Shown piece by piece: positions 18,075 through 25,814 of a stretch of DNA of 64,000 nt (its first letter is position 1; each line of letters opens with the position of its first letter). A model generated the notes under the pieces. It ran no database searches and was not told the origin of the DNA. It worked only from the letters and a program-made list of their open reading frames with translations. Origin of the DNA: Bradyrhizobium sp. SSBR45G (GTDB lineage: Bacteria > Pseudomonadota > Alphaproteobacteria > Rhizobiales > Xanthobacteraceae); NCBI RefSeq assembly GCF_030159255.1, contig NZ_BSCT01000004.1, positions 295,578 to 359,577 on the forward strand. Reading direction: 5' to 3'. A program made the translations under genes and the position numbers.

Positions 18075-19814
18075 ATGAAGATCAATCCAACTCCGGCGAA
18101 TGCGAGCCAGAGCCGTGAAGGCGCCATGACTGCAGGAGGCGCGTTGCTGGCGCGGCTCAAAGCGGTCGGCGTCGACTTCATTTTCGCCAATTCCGGGACC
18201 GACTTTCCGCCCATCATCGAAGGACTCGCGGAAGCAAGGGCCAAGGACATCGACTTGCCGCGGGCGCTCGTCATTCCGCATGAGAGCGCCGCGATGGGCA
18301 TGGCCCATGGCTACTACCTCGCCACCGGACGCGCGCAGGCGGTCATGGCCCACACCAATGTCGGCCTCGCCAATTGTGCGATCGGCGCGATCAACGCTGC
18401 GACCGAGCATATTCCGGTTCTGCTGTTTTCCGGCCGGACGCCAGTCACAGAATCCGGTCGCCTGGGCTCGCGCACGGTTCCGATCGGGTGGGGGCAGGAG
18501 ATGCGCGACCAGACGGCCCTGGTCCGCGAAGCAGCCAAATGGGACTATGAGCTGCGTTTCCCGGAGCAGGCGATCGAGATCGTCGACCGCGCCTACGCAA
18601 TCGCCTCGTCCACCCCGAAGGGCCCGGTCTATATCAGCCTTCCCCGCGAGGTCCTGTGTGAGCTCTGTTCGTCGGCGGAGCTGGAGTCCCCGCCGCGCAT
18701 GAAGCCCGCCATTGCCTCGCCGGCTCCCGCGGCGTTGGATCAGGCGGCGCGGTTGATCGCAGAAGCGCAGCGTCCTCTGATCATCGCACAGCGTGGAGCG
18801 GGATCGCGGGAGGGATTTGCTGTCCTGAGCGAGCTCGCGTCAACCTGGGGCCTTCCGGTCTGCCAATATTGGGCGGTCCAGCTCGCCATTCCGTCGGACC
18901 ATCCGATGTCCATCGGCGCCAATCCCGAGCAATGGCTCAGCGAGGCGGATGTCGTCGTCGTGCTCGATTCCCTTGCACCATGGTCGCCAGCCATTCACGA
19001 GCTGCCGGCGGGCTGTCAGGTGATCCAGGTCGGACAGGATCCGTTGTATTCCCGGTTTCCCATTCGCAACTTCCGGGCCGATATTTCGCTCGTCGGCGAG
19101 ACGGCGGAGATCCTGAAGGCGCTTGCGGCACGCCTGGCGCAGCATCTGCAGGAAACGGCGACCGTACGCGAGGAGCGCCGGACGACGATCGCGGCCGCGC
19201 ATGCGAAGCGGCGTGCGGAGGTGCGGCAGCTCGCCGAGCAGGGCAATGGCGAGGTCATGAAAAAGGCCTGGGTGAGCCACTGCCTATCGGAAGTTCTGGT
19301 GGACTACGAGGCGACCGTGCTCTCCGAGCTGGGCTGCCCGCTCGAGCCGCTCACGCTGCGGTCTCATCACGCCTGGTATCAGGAGCCCCACTCCGGAGGA
19401 TTGGGGTGGTGCTTTCCCTGTGCGCTGGGAATGCAGCTTGCCGATCCCGAGCGCTTGATCGTGGCGACCATGGGCGACGGATCCTACATGTTCAGCAATC
19501 CGGTGGCCTGTCATCAGATCGCCGAAGCCTTGAACCTGCCGGTGCTCATCCTGGTGCTCAACAATTCCGAATGGGGCGCCGTCCGGCAATCCGTCCTGGA
19601 CGTCTATCCGGCGGGATATGCGGCGAAGACCAACGACATGCCGCTGATCTCCCTGCAGCCGGCGCCGGATTTCGTGAAGGTCGCGGAGGCCAGTCGGGCG
19701 TTTGCCATCAAGGTCGAAAAGGGAGACGAGCTTCGTTCGGCCTTGATGCGAGCGGTCGATCACGTCAGGCGAAACCGGACGCAGGCCCTGGTGGACATCA
19801 GGATCGCATCGTGA
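18075..19814 (+). CDS. Thiamine diphosphate-dependent enzyme, acetolactate synthase/benzoylformate decarboxylase-like
   Basis: The product is about 579 residues with the three domains of the POX/ALS family. The catalytic glutamate is in PHESAAMGMAHGY, and the cofactor site GDGSYMFSNP ... LNNSEWG has the GDG-(x)n-N pattern. I prefer ATG 18075; GTG 18066, overlapping the DctM stop, is also possible. The long open frame upstream is a shadow of DctM. It may decarboxylate a 2-oxo acid to an aldehyde, which would feed the aldehyde dehydrogenases of the island. The exact 2-oxo acid is unknown. Confidence 0.85.
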   Translation: MKINPTPANASQSREGAMTAGGALLARLKAVGVDFIFANSGTDFPPIIEGLAEARAKDIDLPRALVIPHESAAMGMAHGYYLATGRAQAVMAHTNVGLANCAIGAINAATEHIPVLLFSGRTPVTESGRLGSRTVPIGWGQEMRDQTALVREAAKWDYELRFPEQAIEIVDRAYAIASSTPKGPVYISLPREVLCELCSSAELESPPRMKPAIASPAPAALDQAARLIAEAQRPLIIAQRGAGSREGFAVLSELASTWGLPVCQYWAVQLAIPSDHPMSIGANPEQWLSEADVVVVLDSLAPWSPAIHELPAGCQVIQVGQDPLYSRFPIRNFRADISLVGETAEILKALAARLAQHLQETATVREERRTTIAAAHAKRRAEVRQLAEQGNGEVMKKAWVSHCLSEVLVDYEATVLSELGCPLEPLTLRSHHAWYQEPHSGGLGWCFPCALGMQLADPERLIVATMGDGSYMFSNPVACHQIAEALNLPVLILVLNNSEWGAVRQSVLDVYPAGYAAKTNDMPLISLQPAPDFVKVAEASRAFAIKVEKGDELRSALMRAVDHVRRNRTQALVDIRIAS

Positions 19815-19844
19815 CGTTGAGGCCAACGAGCGGCCGCAACTGGT

Positions 19845-20792
19845 TCAATCGCGTCGGCCGCGGTGAATGCCGTCGTATCTGCTGTTAGCATCGGCCGTCG
19901 CGGCCGTCAGCTCAGACGCGAGAAACTCAATGAAGGCGCGAAGCGCCGGTACCAGCCCTCGCTTGGAGGCAAATACCGCATGCAGCTGGTGTGCCGGAAC
20001 GCTGTGGTCCGGCAGCAGAACGATGAGCCGACCGTCTTCGATGGCGTCGGCACACAGGTTGAACGGCAATTGGGCGACGCCCGCGCCTGCCAGGGCAGTC
20101 CGGCTCAGCATGTAGACGTCATCGGTCACGAGGGCTGAGGTATATTCGATCTCGACCGGATCGCCGTCCGGCGCGGTCAGGCGCCAGCGCGGCCGGTCAT
20201 TCGTCGGCTCAGCCGGGCCAAGTCCGTGAACCCCCCGTAGCGAGGCGACGGTGTCGAAAGGACCATATTTCTCAACAAAGGACGGGCTGGCGGCGAGAAC
20301 CTGATGGCTGATCCCGAATGAGCGCACGACCAGGTTGGAATCGTCGAGAGCCGTCCGGACGCGAAGGGCGACGTCGTATCCTTCGCCGATGACGTCGACG
20401 CGACGATTGGTCAGCTCGAGCTCGAGCCGGACGTTCGGATTGACAAGCAGGAAACGCGGCAGGATCGGAGAGAGAAAGATGTGCGCGACGCCGACCGGGC
20501 AGCTCACGCGGAGGCGGCCGGAGGGACGCTCGTGAGCCGATCGGGCCACATCGAGAGCGGCCCGGGCGGCTTCAGTCATGGCGTCGCAATGGTTGTAGAA
20601 CGCGGATCCGACATCGGTGATGTGAACCGCGCGCGTCGAGCGCTGCAACAGGCGGACGCCGAGCCGCTGCTCGAGATCGGCGATCCGTCGGCTCACGCGC
20701 GACTTGGGAATGCCCAAAGCCCGCGCGGCGCCGGAGAAGCTTCCGTTCGCGACAACGGCTGCAAAAAGTGCAAGATCGTTCAGATCATCCAA
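19845..20792 (-). CDS. LysR-family transcriptional regulator
   Basis: A complete 315-residue LysR protein. The N-terminal helix-turn-helix reads ANGSFSGAARALGIPKSRVSRR with the linker LEQRLGVRLLQRSTR. The effector domain runs from about residue 90. It is transcribed away from the azoreductase gene at 20919, and a 6+6 bp palindrome sits in the shared gap. Such pairs are known in which the regulator responds to quinones or electrophiles and turns on the flavoprotein. Confidence 0.92.
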   Translation of the reverse strand: MDDLNDLALFAAVVANGSFSGAARALGIPKSRVSRRIADLEQRLGVRLLQRSTRAVHITDVGSAFYNHCDAMTEAARAALDVARSAHERPSGRLRVSCPVGVAHIFLSPILPRFLLVNPNVRLELELTNRRVDVIGEGYDVALRVRTALDDSNLVVRSFGISHQVLAASPSFVEKYGPFDTVASLRGVHGLGPAEPTNDRPRWRLTAPDGDPVEIEYTSALVTDDVYMLSRTALAGAGVAQLPFNLCADAIEDGRLIVLLPDHSVPAHQLHAVFASKRGLVPALRAFIEFLASELTAATADANSRYDGIHRGRRD

Positions 20793-20821
20793 CGCGGCTA
20801 CGCCCCGATGTTTGCCGGACC

Positions 20822-20837
20822 GTTCTATCCGTAGAAC
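20822..20837. promoter_or_regulatory. Palindromic operator in the LysR/azoreductase gap
   Basis: GTTCTA (20822-20827), spacer TCCG, TAGAAC (20832-20837) is a perfect 6+6 inverted repeat, 30 bases upstream of the LysR start and about 80 upstream of the azoreductase start. This is the expected place and shape (T-(N)11-A type dyad) of a LysR recognition site. Confidence 0.6.
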
Positions 20838-20918
20838 AATGAGTCTCGATTTACACAGCTAGTGCATGCGTTTCAATGCGCTATTTTCTCGGGGAGACAA
20901 CGCGATTGGAGTGACACC

Positions 20919-21545
20919 GTGCAAATACTGCATCTTGATTCGAGCATTCTGGGCGCCGCATCCGCGTCCCGGATGCTGAGCGCCAACATCGTCGACGAGC
21001 TGAAGCGAAGCTACCCTGATGCCGCCGTGGTTTACCGTGATCTCACCGCGGAGGCCATTCCTCACCTGGACGGAGGGATCGCTGCCGGCTTTCGCGAAAC
21101 GGGCGTCAAGGAGTACGACGCCGAGACGCTGGCCGAGCATGCCCGATCGCAGACATTGGTCGAGGAGTTTCTGGCGAGCGACGTGATCGTCATCGGCGCC
21201 CCGATGTACAATTTCTCCGTCCCCAGCCAGCTCAAGGCCTGGATCGATCGCGTCGCGCAGGTGGGCCGTACATTCAAATATACCGAAACTGGCCCGGTCG
21301 GACTGTCCGGCGGACGGCGCGTCATCGTCGCGTCGACCAGAGGCGGCATGTACTCGTCCGGTCCGGCCGCCGTGATGGATTACCAGGAAGCCTATCTGAA
21401 AGCCTTCTTCGGATTCCTCGGGATCGCGAACGTGAAGTTCGTCCAGGCCGAGCGCCTCTCCAGAGGCGGCGAGGTTCGTGGCGATGCTCTGCGCGCGGCC
21501 CAGGCGAGCATCCAGCAAATCTTAATCCAGAGCGCTGCAACCTGA
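20919..21545 (+). CDS. azoR: FMN-dependent NADH:quinone oxidoreductase / azoreductase
   Basis: The 208-residue flavodoxin-fold protein begins QILHLDSSILG, the FMN phosphate loop of AzoR, followed by APMYNFSVPSQLKAWIDRV, the strongest family motif. GTG 20919 is chosen since GGAG lies at 20908-20911 and the homology starts exactly there; the longer frame to 20862 has no family match. The enzyme reduces quinones and azo dyes by two electrons and usually serves in detoxification. Divergent LysR control is likely. Confidence 0.9.
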   Translation: MQILHLDSSILGAASASRMLSANIVDELKRSYPDAAVVYRDLTAEAIPHLDGGIAAGFRETGVKEYDAETLAEHARSQTLVEEFLASDVIVIGAPMYNFSVPSQLKAWIDRVAQVGRTFKYTETGPVGLSGGRRVIVASTRGGMYSSGPAAVMDYQEAYLKAFFGFLGIANVKFVQAERLSRGGEVRGDALRAAQASIQQILIQSAAT

Positions 21546-21644
21546 TCGCAAGGGCAAGTTGCGTTCTGACTCTGTCGGAGCGCAGTGCCCTCTGATGTCG
21601 TCCGGCGCATTGGCGCGTCGACCCTAGCGGAAATTGAGGTACCG

Positions 21645-21953
21645 ATGCTTTATGCTGTGATCTTGAAGTATGTGCGTCCGATCGAAGAGGTGCGCGCTCA
21701 CCTCGATACCCATCGTGATTGGCTCGTTGAGCATACCAAGAAGGGTAGGATCCTTGTCGCCGGCCCTTTGGACGACAATTCCGGTGGAGCCATTATCAGC
21801 CACTGCAAAGATCGCGCTGAGCTCGATGAGATGCTCGCCAGCGACTCTTTCACCGTCCATCGTCTCGTCGATCACGAGATCAGGGGGTTTACAGGTGCCA
21901 TGAGGGCAGAAGCCTTTTCATCCACTTGGGCGCCTGAGGCAAAGCCGGTGTGA
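21645..21953 (+). CDS. YciI-like (YCII/dimeric ferredoxin-fold) protein
   Basis: The 102-residue protein matches the YCII domain: MLYAVILKYV, then R-A-H-L-D-T-H-R-D-W-L with the conserved histidines, then ILVAGPLDDNSGG and a D-P-F-like segment (S-D-S-F-T-V). The fold forms dimers with a pocket at the interface; some members are chlorohydrolase-like enzymes in aromatic pathways, most are of unknown role. ATG 21645 follows TTGAGGT. It probably belongs with the azoreductase transcript. Confidence 0.85.
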   Translation: MLYAVILKYVRPIEEVRAHLDTHRDWLVEHTKKGRILVAGPLDDNSGGAIISHCKDRAELDEMLASDSFTVHRLVDHEIRGFTGAMRAEAFSSTWAPEAKPV

Positions 21954-22132
21954 AGCGCCGTCGGAAGGGGCGCGCCGGGAACGGGACCAGTCGACATCGT
22001 CGCCTCGCAGCTTATCGCCTGCCGGATCGTGCAGTCGCTCGCCAGGCGCCGCGTTCCGAAATTCTGGTCGCGCGGTGTTCGCCACAACGTGGAGGCGCCG
22101 CTTGCGTGTTACCGGGAGCGCCAGCCGATCAA

Positions 22133-24457
22133 TCAACGCAGCAGGTCCCTGATATGCTTGGCTAGCCCATCCATGGCGAATGGCTTGGTGAGGATCGCCA
22201 TTCTCTGATCGAGCCCGGGCGCTTCCATGACCGCCTTCTCGGCGTAGCCCGTGATGAACAATATCTTCAGGTCCGGGCGTGCGGTCCTGCCGAAATCCGC
22301 CAGCTGCCGTCCGTTCATGCCGCCGGGCAAGCCGACATCGGTGACCAGAAGATCGATCCGCGCATCCGAGCGAAGCACTTGCAGCGCGCTGGCGCCGTCG
22401 GCGGCCTCGATCGCGCGGTAGCCGAGTTCGGCCAGGACCTCGCCAACCAGCATTCGCACCGAAGGCTCGTCGTCCACGATGAGCACCGTTTCGCCGGCGT
22501 CAGCACGCGGTGTGGCGGAGAAATCCTGCCGCTCGCTCGCGGCGTGCTCGGGGCCGTGGAATCTGGGCAGGAAGAGGTGCATCGTCGTTCCCTCGCCAAG
22601 CGTCGATACGATCCGAACCTGGCCGCCCGATTGTTTGGCAAATCCATAGATCATGGACAGGCCGAGACCGGTGCCCTGACCGAGCGGCTTGGTGGTGTAG
22701 AACGGATCGAAGGCTCTCTTGACGACCTCGTCGCTCATCCCGGAGCCGGTGTCGGAAACCGACAAGCGGACATATTCACCGGGCTGCATCTCGTAGGAAA
22801 ACGCTTCGACATCATCAACGTCGCAATTGGCGGTCGCGATCCTGAGTTGGCCGCCGTCGGGCATCGCGTCGCGTGCATTGATACACAGATTGAGAAGCGC
22901 GTTCTCCAACTGATTGGGATCGACGAGCGTGATCCAAAGGTCCGGAGCTTCGGACATCGACACTGTGACAGACGGACCGACCGTATTCCTGATCAGGTCG
23001 GTCATCCCGGCGACGAGCTGGTTGACTTCGGTCGCCTTCGGATCGAGCGTCTGGCGCCGGGAAAAAGCCAGCAGCCGATGAGTCAATGCCGCGGCACGGT
23101 TGGCCGCGCCTTGCGCAACGGATATGTAGCGGTCGACATCCTTGTATCGGCTTTGAGAGATGCGGATCCGCAGCAGCTCGAGCGCCCCGGAAATGCCCGT
23201 CAGCAGATTGTTGAAGTCGTGCGCCAGGCCGCCCGTCAGCTGTCCCACGGCTTCCATCTTCTGGGCCTGCCGCAAGGCGTCTTCAGCCTTCGCCAGGGCT
23301 TCCTGCTGGCGACGCTGCTCGGTGATGTCGCGCGCGACGCAATAGAGCAGACCCTCGACGTTGATCGCCGTCCACGACAAAACCCGGTAGTTGCCCTCCC
23401 TGGTCCGGAAGCTGCTTTCGAAATCCGAGGTTTGTTCCGGCATCGCCAGCTTGCTGACGTCGTCGCGCATCTTGCGACGGTCTTCGGGGCTTTCCAGCCA
23501 GTCGGAGGTCTTTCCCAGAATGTCCTCCGGAAACCACCCAAGGATCTTGGTCCATGCCGGATTGATGCTGATCCAGCGGCCGTCCGCGTCGGCGACGCCG
23601 AGCATGTCGAGGCTGGCCTGCCAGACACGGTCGCGCTCCTGCGTGCGCTCCGTTACCCGCTGCTCCAGCGTCAGGTTCAAGTCCCGCAGCGCCGCGACGG
23701 CCGCATGTCGCTCGTTCACGTCACGCAGGATGGCGGTGACGAAGATCCGTCCCTCGCTCGACCATTTCGATGCGGAGACATCGAGGAAGGTGCGGGTGCC
23801 GTCCTTGCGGCGGGCCACCAATTCCACCGATCGAGACGGGCCGCCGGTCAGCACAGCCTGCCAAAGGCTCTCCCATAGATGTCGCTCTTCAAACAGATTG
23901 CCGAGCGGAAAGCCGACCAGCTCGGATCGATCATATTGCGTTTCGCGCACCGCCGCGGGATTGGCGAACTGCACGATCCCGTTGACGTCCAAGGTCACGA
24001 TCACATCCGAGGCGCTTTCGACGACGGCGTCATAGCGCGCGTTCTGCCGTTCGCGCAGCACGCGCTCACGCTGTGTCGTGACGGTCACGTCGACGATCTG
24101 CACCAGGCAGTGCGAGTAGGGCAGTTGGGACCCGAACGGGCGGATCGTCGCGTTGTGGATCAGCGGCAGGCCCGCCCGTGTCCGCAACGGCAGCAGGTTG
24201 GGATTGAGCGAATAGGTCAGGAAGGCGGATGAGCCCAGCGACAGCGCATCGGAAATACAATTCGTCAGCCGTTTCAGAGCGGTCTGCGGAAACAATTCGG
24301 GCAATGTTCGTCCGAGCGCTTGCTCCGGCGCGATGCCGCTTGCCGATTGAAGCCAGTGATTCCAGAAAACGACCTGCTGGTCGCGATCGAGAATCGCGAC
24401 GCCCGAATCCAATGCGTCAAACGCGTCAGCCAGTTGGTCGCGCTCAAGCTCCATCAT
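22133..24457 (-). CDS. Hybrid sensor histidine kinase (three PAS, HisKA, HATPase, receiver)
   Basis: The 774-residue soluble protein has no membrane segment. Three PAS-like blocks lie at about residues 8-125, 140-260 and 280-395. The HisKA phospho-acceptor is in GGLAHDFNNLL, the ATPase N-box is NLCINARDAMPDGG and G-boxes are DTGSGM and GTGLGLSM. The C-terminal receiver (about 655-774) has the phosphorylated aspartate in LLVTDVGLPGG. Its start overlaps the CheC-like gene by 14 bases, so it is the last gene of the chemosensory-like operon and may feed or reset the small receivers there. Confidence 0.92.
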   Translation of the reverse strand: MMELERDQLADAFDALDSGVAILDRDQQVVFWNHWLQSASGIAPEQALGRTLPELFPQTALKRLTNCISDALSLGSSAFLTYSLNPNLLPLRTRAGLPLIHNATIRPFGSQLPYSHCLVQIVDVTVTTQRERVLRERQNARYDAVVESASDVIVTLDVNGIVQFANPAAVRETQYDRSELVGFPLGNLFEERHLWESLWQAVLTGGPSRSVELVARRKDGTRTFLDVSASKWSSEGRIFVTAILRDVNERHAAVAALRDLNLTLEQRVTERTQERDRVWQASLDMLGVADADGRWISINPAWTKILGWFPEDILGKTSDWLESPEDRRKMRDDVSKLAMPEQTSDFESSFRTREGNYRVLSWTAINVEGLLYCVARDITEQRRQQEALAKAEDALRQAQKMEAVGQLTGGLAHDFNNLLTGISGALELLRIRISQSRYKDVDRYISVAQGAANRAAALTHRLLAFSRRQTLDPKATEVNQLVAGMTDLIRNTVGPSVTVSMSEAPDLWITLVDPNQLENALLNLCINARDAMPDGGQLRIATANCDVDDVEAFSYEMQPGEYVRLSVSDTGSGMSDEVVKRAFDPFYTTKPLGQGTGLGLSMIYGFAKQSGGQVRIVSTLGEGTTMHLFLPRFHGPEHAASERQDFSATPRADAGETVLIVDDEPSVRMLVGEVLAELGYRAIEAADGASALQVLRSDARIDLLVTDVGLPGGMNGRQLADFGRTARPDLKILFITGYAEKAVMEAPGLDQRMAILTKPFAMDGLAKHIRDLLR

Positions 24458-25106
24458 TTTCAGTATTTACCGCGATGCCCGTCTCTCGTTCAATGAATTC
24501 ATCGAGCAGATGGACCAGGGCGGCAAGCGAGGGGAGATCCATGATCATCGCGATATAGCCGCTGATGTCGCGCTCGCGAACCGCAAAATCAATGTAGAGA
24601 AACATGACGACGTCGCCAGCCTGTGGCGTGGGATCCAGACTGAAGAAGGTCGAAGCATCGCCACGCAGGACTTCCGGCAGCGACATCTTGAGGCTGCGAT
24701 GCAGCATGTTGGCGATGGTCGCAAGGCAGCTGTTGAGCAGGATATTGCCGGTTTCCGCCAGGGCTTCCTGCTCGAGCTCGATGATGTCCTCGAGCGGCAG
24801 ATCGCCGCCGGTGATCGCGCGGACCAGCTCCAGGCTCTTGGTCTCGGGGAAGATCAGCAGCGCACGGCCCGCAATGTCGCCCTCGAACACCTGATGAACG
24901 GCAACCAGGTTGGATATCTCGCGCTCGCTGAGAATGGCGATGGCGCGGGCGCGGGTCTGCAGCGAGACGGTCGGCACCGACAGATGAACTTGAGCCCCCA
25001 CCATCTCTCGAAGGCTCGATGCGGCGCGGCTGACTCCGATGTTCACGAGCTCGGTGAGGGCGTCGAGCTGCAATTCGGTGAGAAAGGCCGGGGGGGCTGC
25101 GGTCAT
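24444..25106 (-). CDS. CheC-like chemotaxis phosphatase
   Basis: The 220-residue protein has two copies of the CheC active-site helix: D15-x3-E19-x2-N22 (LDALTELVN) and E114-x3-E118-x2-N121 (ALAETGN). In the CheC/CheX/FliY family these acids and asparagines position water to remove phosphate from CheY. Having both suggests two working sites; the first has the classic aspartate, the second a glutamate. It overlaps the receiver gene upstream by four bases. No CheD partner and no CheZ is present in the operon, so this is the likely phosphatase of its receivers. Confidence 0.85.
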   Translation of the reverse strand: MTAAPPAFLTELQLDALTELVNIGVSRAASSLREMVGAQVHLSVPTVSLQTRARAIAILSEREISNLVAVHQVFEGDIAGRALLIFPETKSLELVRAITGGDLPLEDIIELEQEALAETGNILLNSCLATIANMLHRSLKMSLPEVLRGDASTFFSLDPTPQAGDVVMFLYIDFAVRERDISGYIAMIMDLPSLAALVHLLDEFIERETGIAVNTENDGA

Positions 25107-25486
25107 GCTTTTCCTTTTTCCAGCCGCCGTACAGCCTCCTCCAAGAATGCGCTCAAGGCCTGCTCGTTCAATGGCTTCTGAAGAAATACCGCGCCGATCT
25201 GCTTGGCGCGCGCGACGATCTCGGTCTGGTGGTTCGCCGATACGATGGCCAGCGGTGTAGCAGGGCGCAGCGACAGCAGGTCGGCTGCAAGCTGCAGCCC
25301 GTCCCGTCCCGGCATATTGAAATCGAGAAGAGCGATGTCGAAAGCGGTTTCCTTGGCGAGCGCCACGGCTTCATCGCCGTTGGCCGCCTCGACCCGCGCC
25401 CAGTCCGGGTACCGCGCTTTCAGCGCCTTGGTTGCCGCCATGCGGGCGAGCTTGCTGTCGTCGACGATCAAGAGCGTGTAGGGCAT
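25103..25486 (-). CDS. Single-domain response regulator (CheY-like)
   Basis: The 127-residue receiver has the acid pair D9-D10, phospho-acceptor D55 (LLDFNMPG), S83 in the switch position and K104 (LQKPL). No output domain is attached, so it acts by protein contact. It is coupled by a four-base overlap to the CheC-like gene, the phosphatase probably acting on it. A gap of 82 bases separates it from the STAS-like gene, the widest within the operon, so an internal promoter is possible. Confidence 0.92.
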   Translation of the reverse strand: MPYTLLIVDDSKLARMAATKALKARYPDWARVEAANGDEAVALAKETAFDIALLDFNMPGRDGLQLAADLLSLRPATPLAIVSANHQTEIVARAKQIGAVFLQKPLNEQALSAFLEEAVRRLEKGKA

Positions 25487-25568
25487 GCAATCTCCGGAAG
25501 GACCGGCGTCGAAACCAGGTCCGGTGGCGTTGTCGCATCTCCGGCGTAACAGGGAAAGCTCAAAGTTT

Positions 25569-25814
25569 TCAGCCGGATGAGCTGATGGTCGGCGTGACGA
25601 TCCGCGTCAGTAGGGGGCCGGCCGGAGGTCCTCGGAGCGGGCGCTTGGCGACCAGCAGAACCTGGATGACGGCGGCATGGGCCGCGGTGCAGTCGCGCCA
25701 ATCGATCTCTGCCGTGGGATTGGCCAGCAGCAGCTGGAGCAATGTCTCGGCATCATCGACGGGGCAGGCGCCGCTGAGCGTGATGATGCCGCTATCGTGC
25801 AGGACAGCCGTCAA
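25569..25814 (-). CDS. Small STAS-like protein
   Basis: The 81-residue product resembles a minimal STAS domain: two beta strands (I-I-T-L-S-G), a helix (D-D-A-E-T-L-L-Q-L-L), then strand IDWRDCTAAHAAVIQVLL, which is where anti-anti-sigma proteins carry the D-S phospho-site. Here that spot reads D-C-T. STAS proteins act as scaffolds or phospho-switches. It overlaps CheA by four bases, so it is part of the pathway and not a shadow frame. The fold call is by eye and moderately sure. Confidence 0.7.
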   Translation of the reverse strand: MTAVLHDSGIITLSGACPVDDAETLLQLLLANPTAEIDWRDCTAAHAAVIQVLLVAKRPLRGPPAGPLLTRIVTPTISSSG

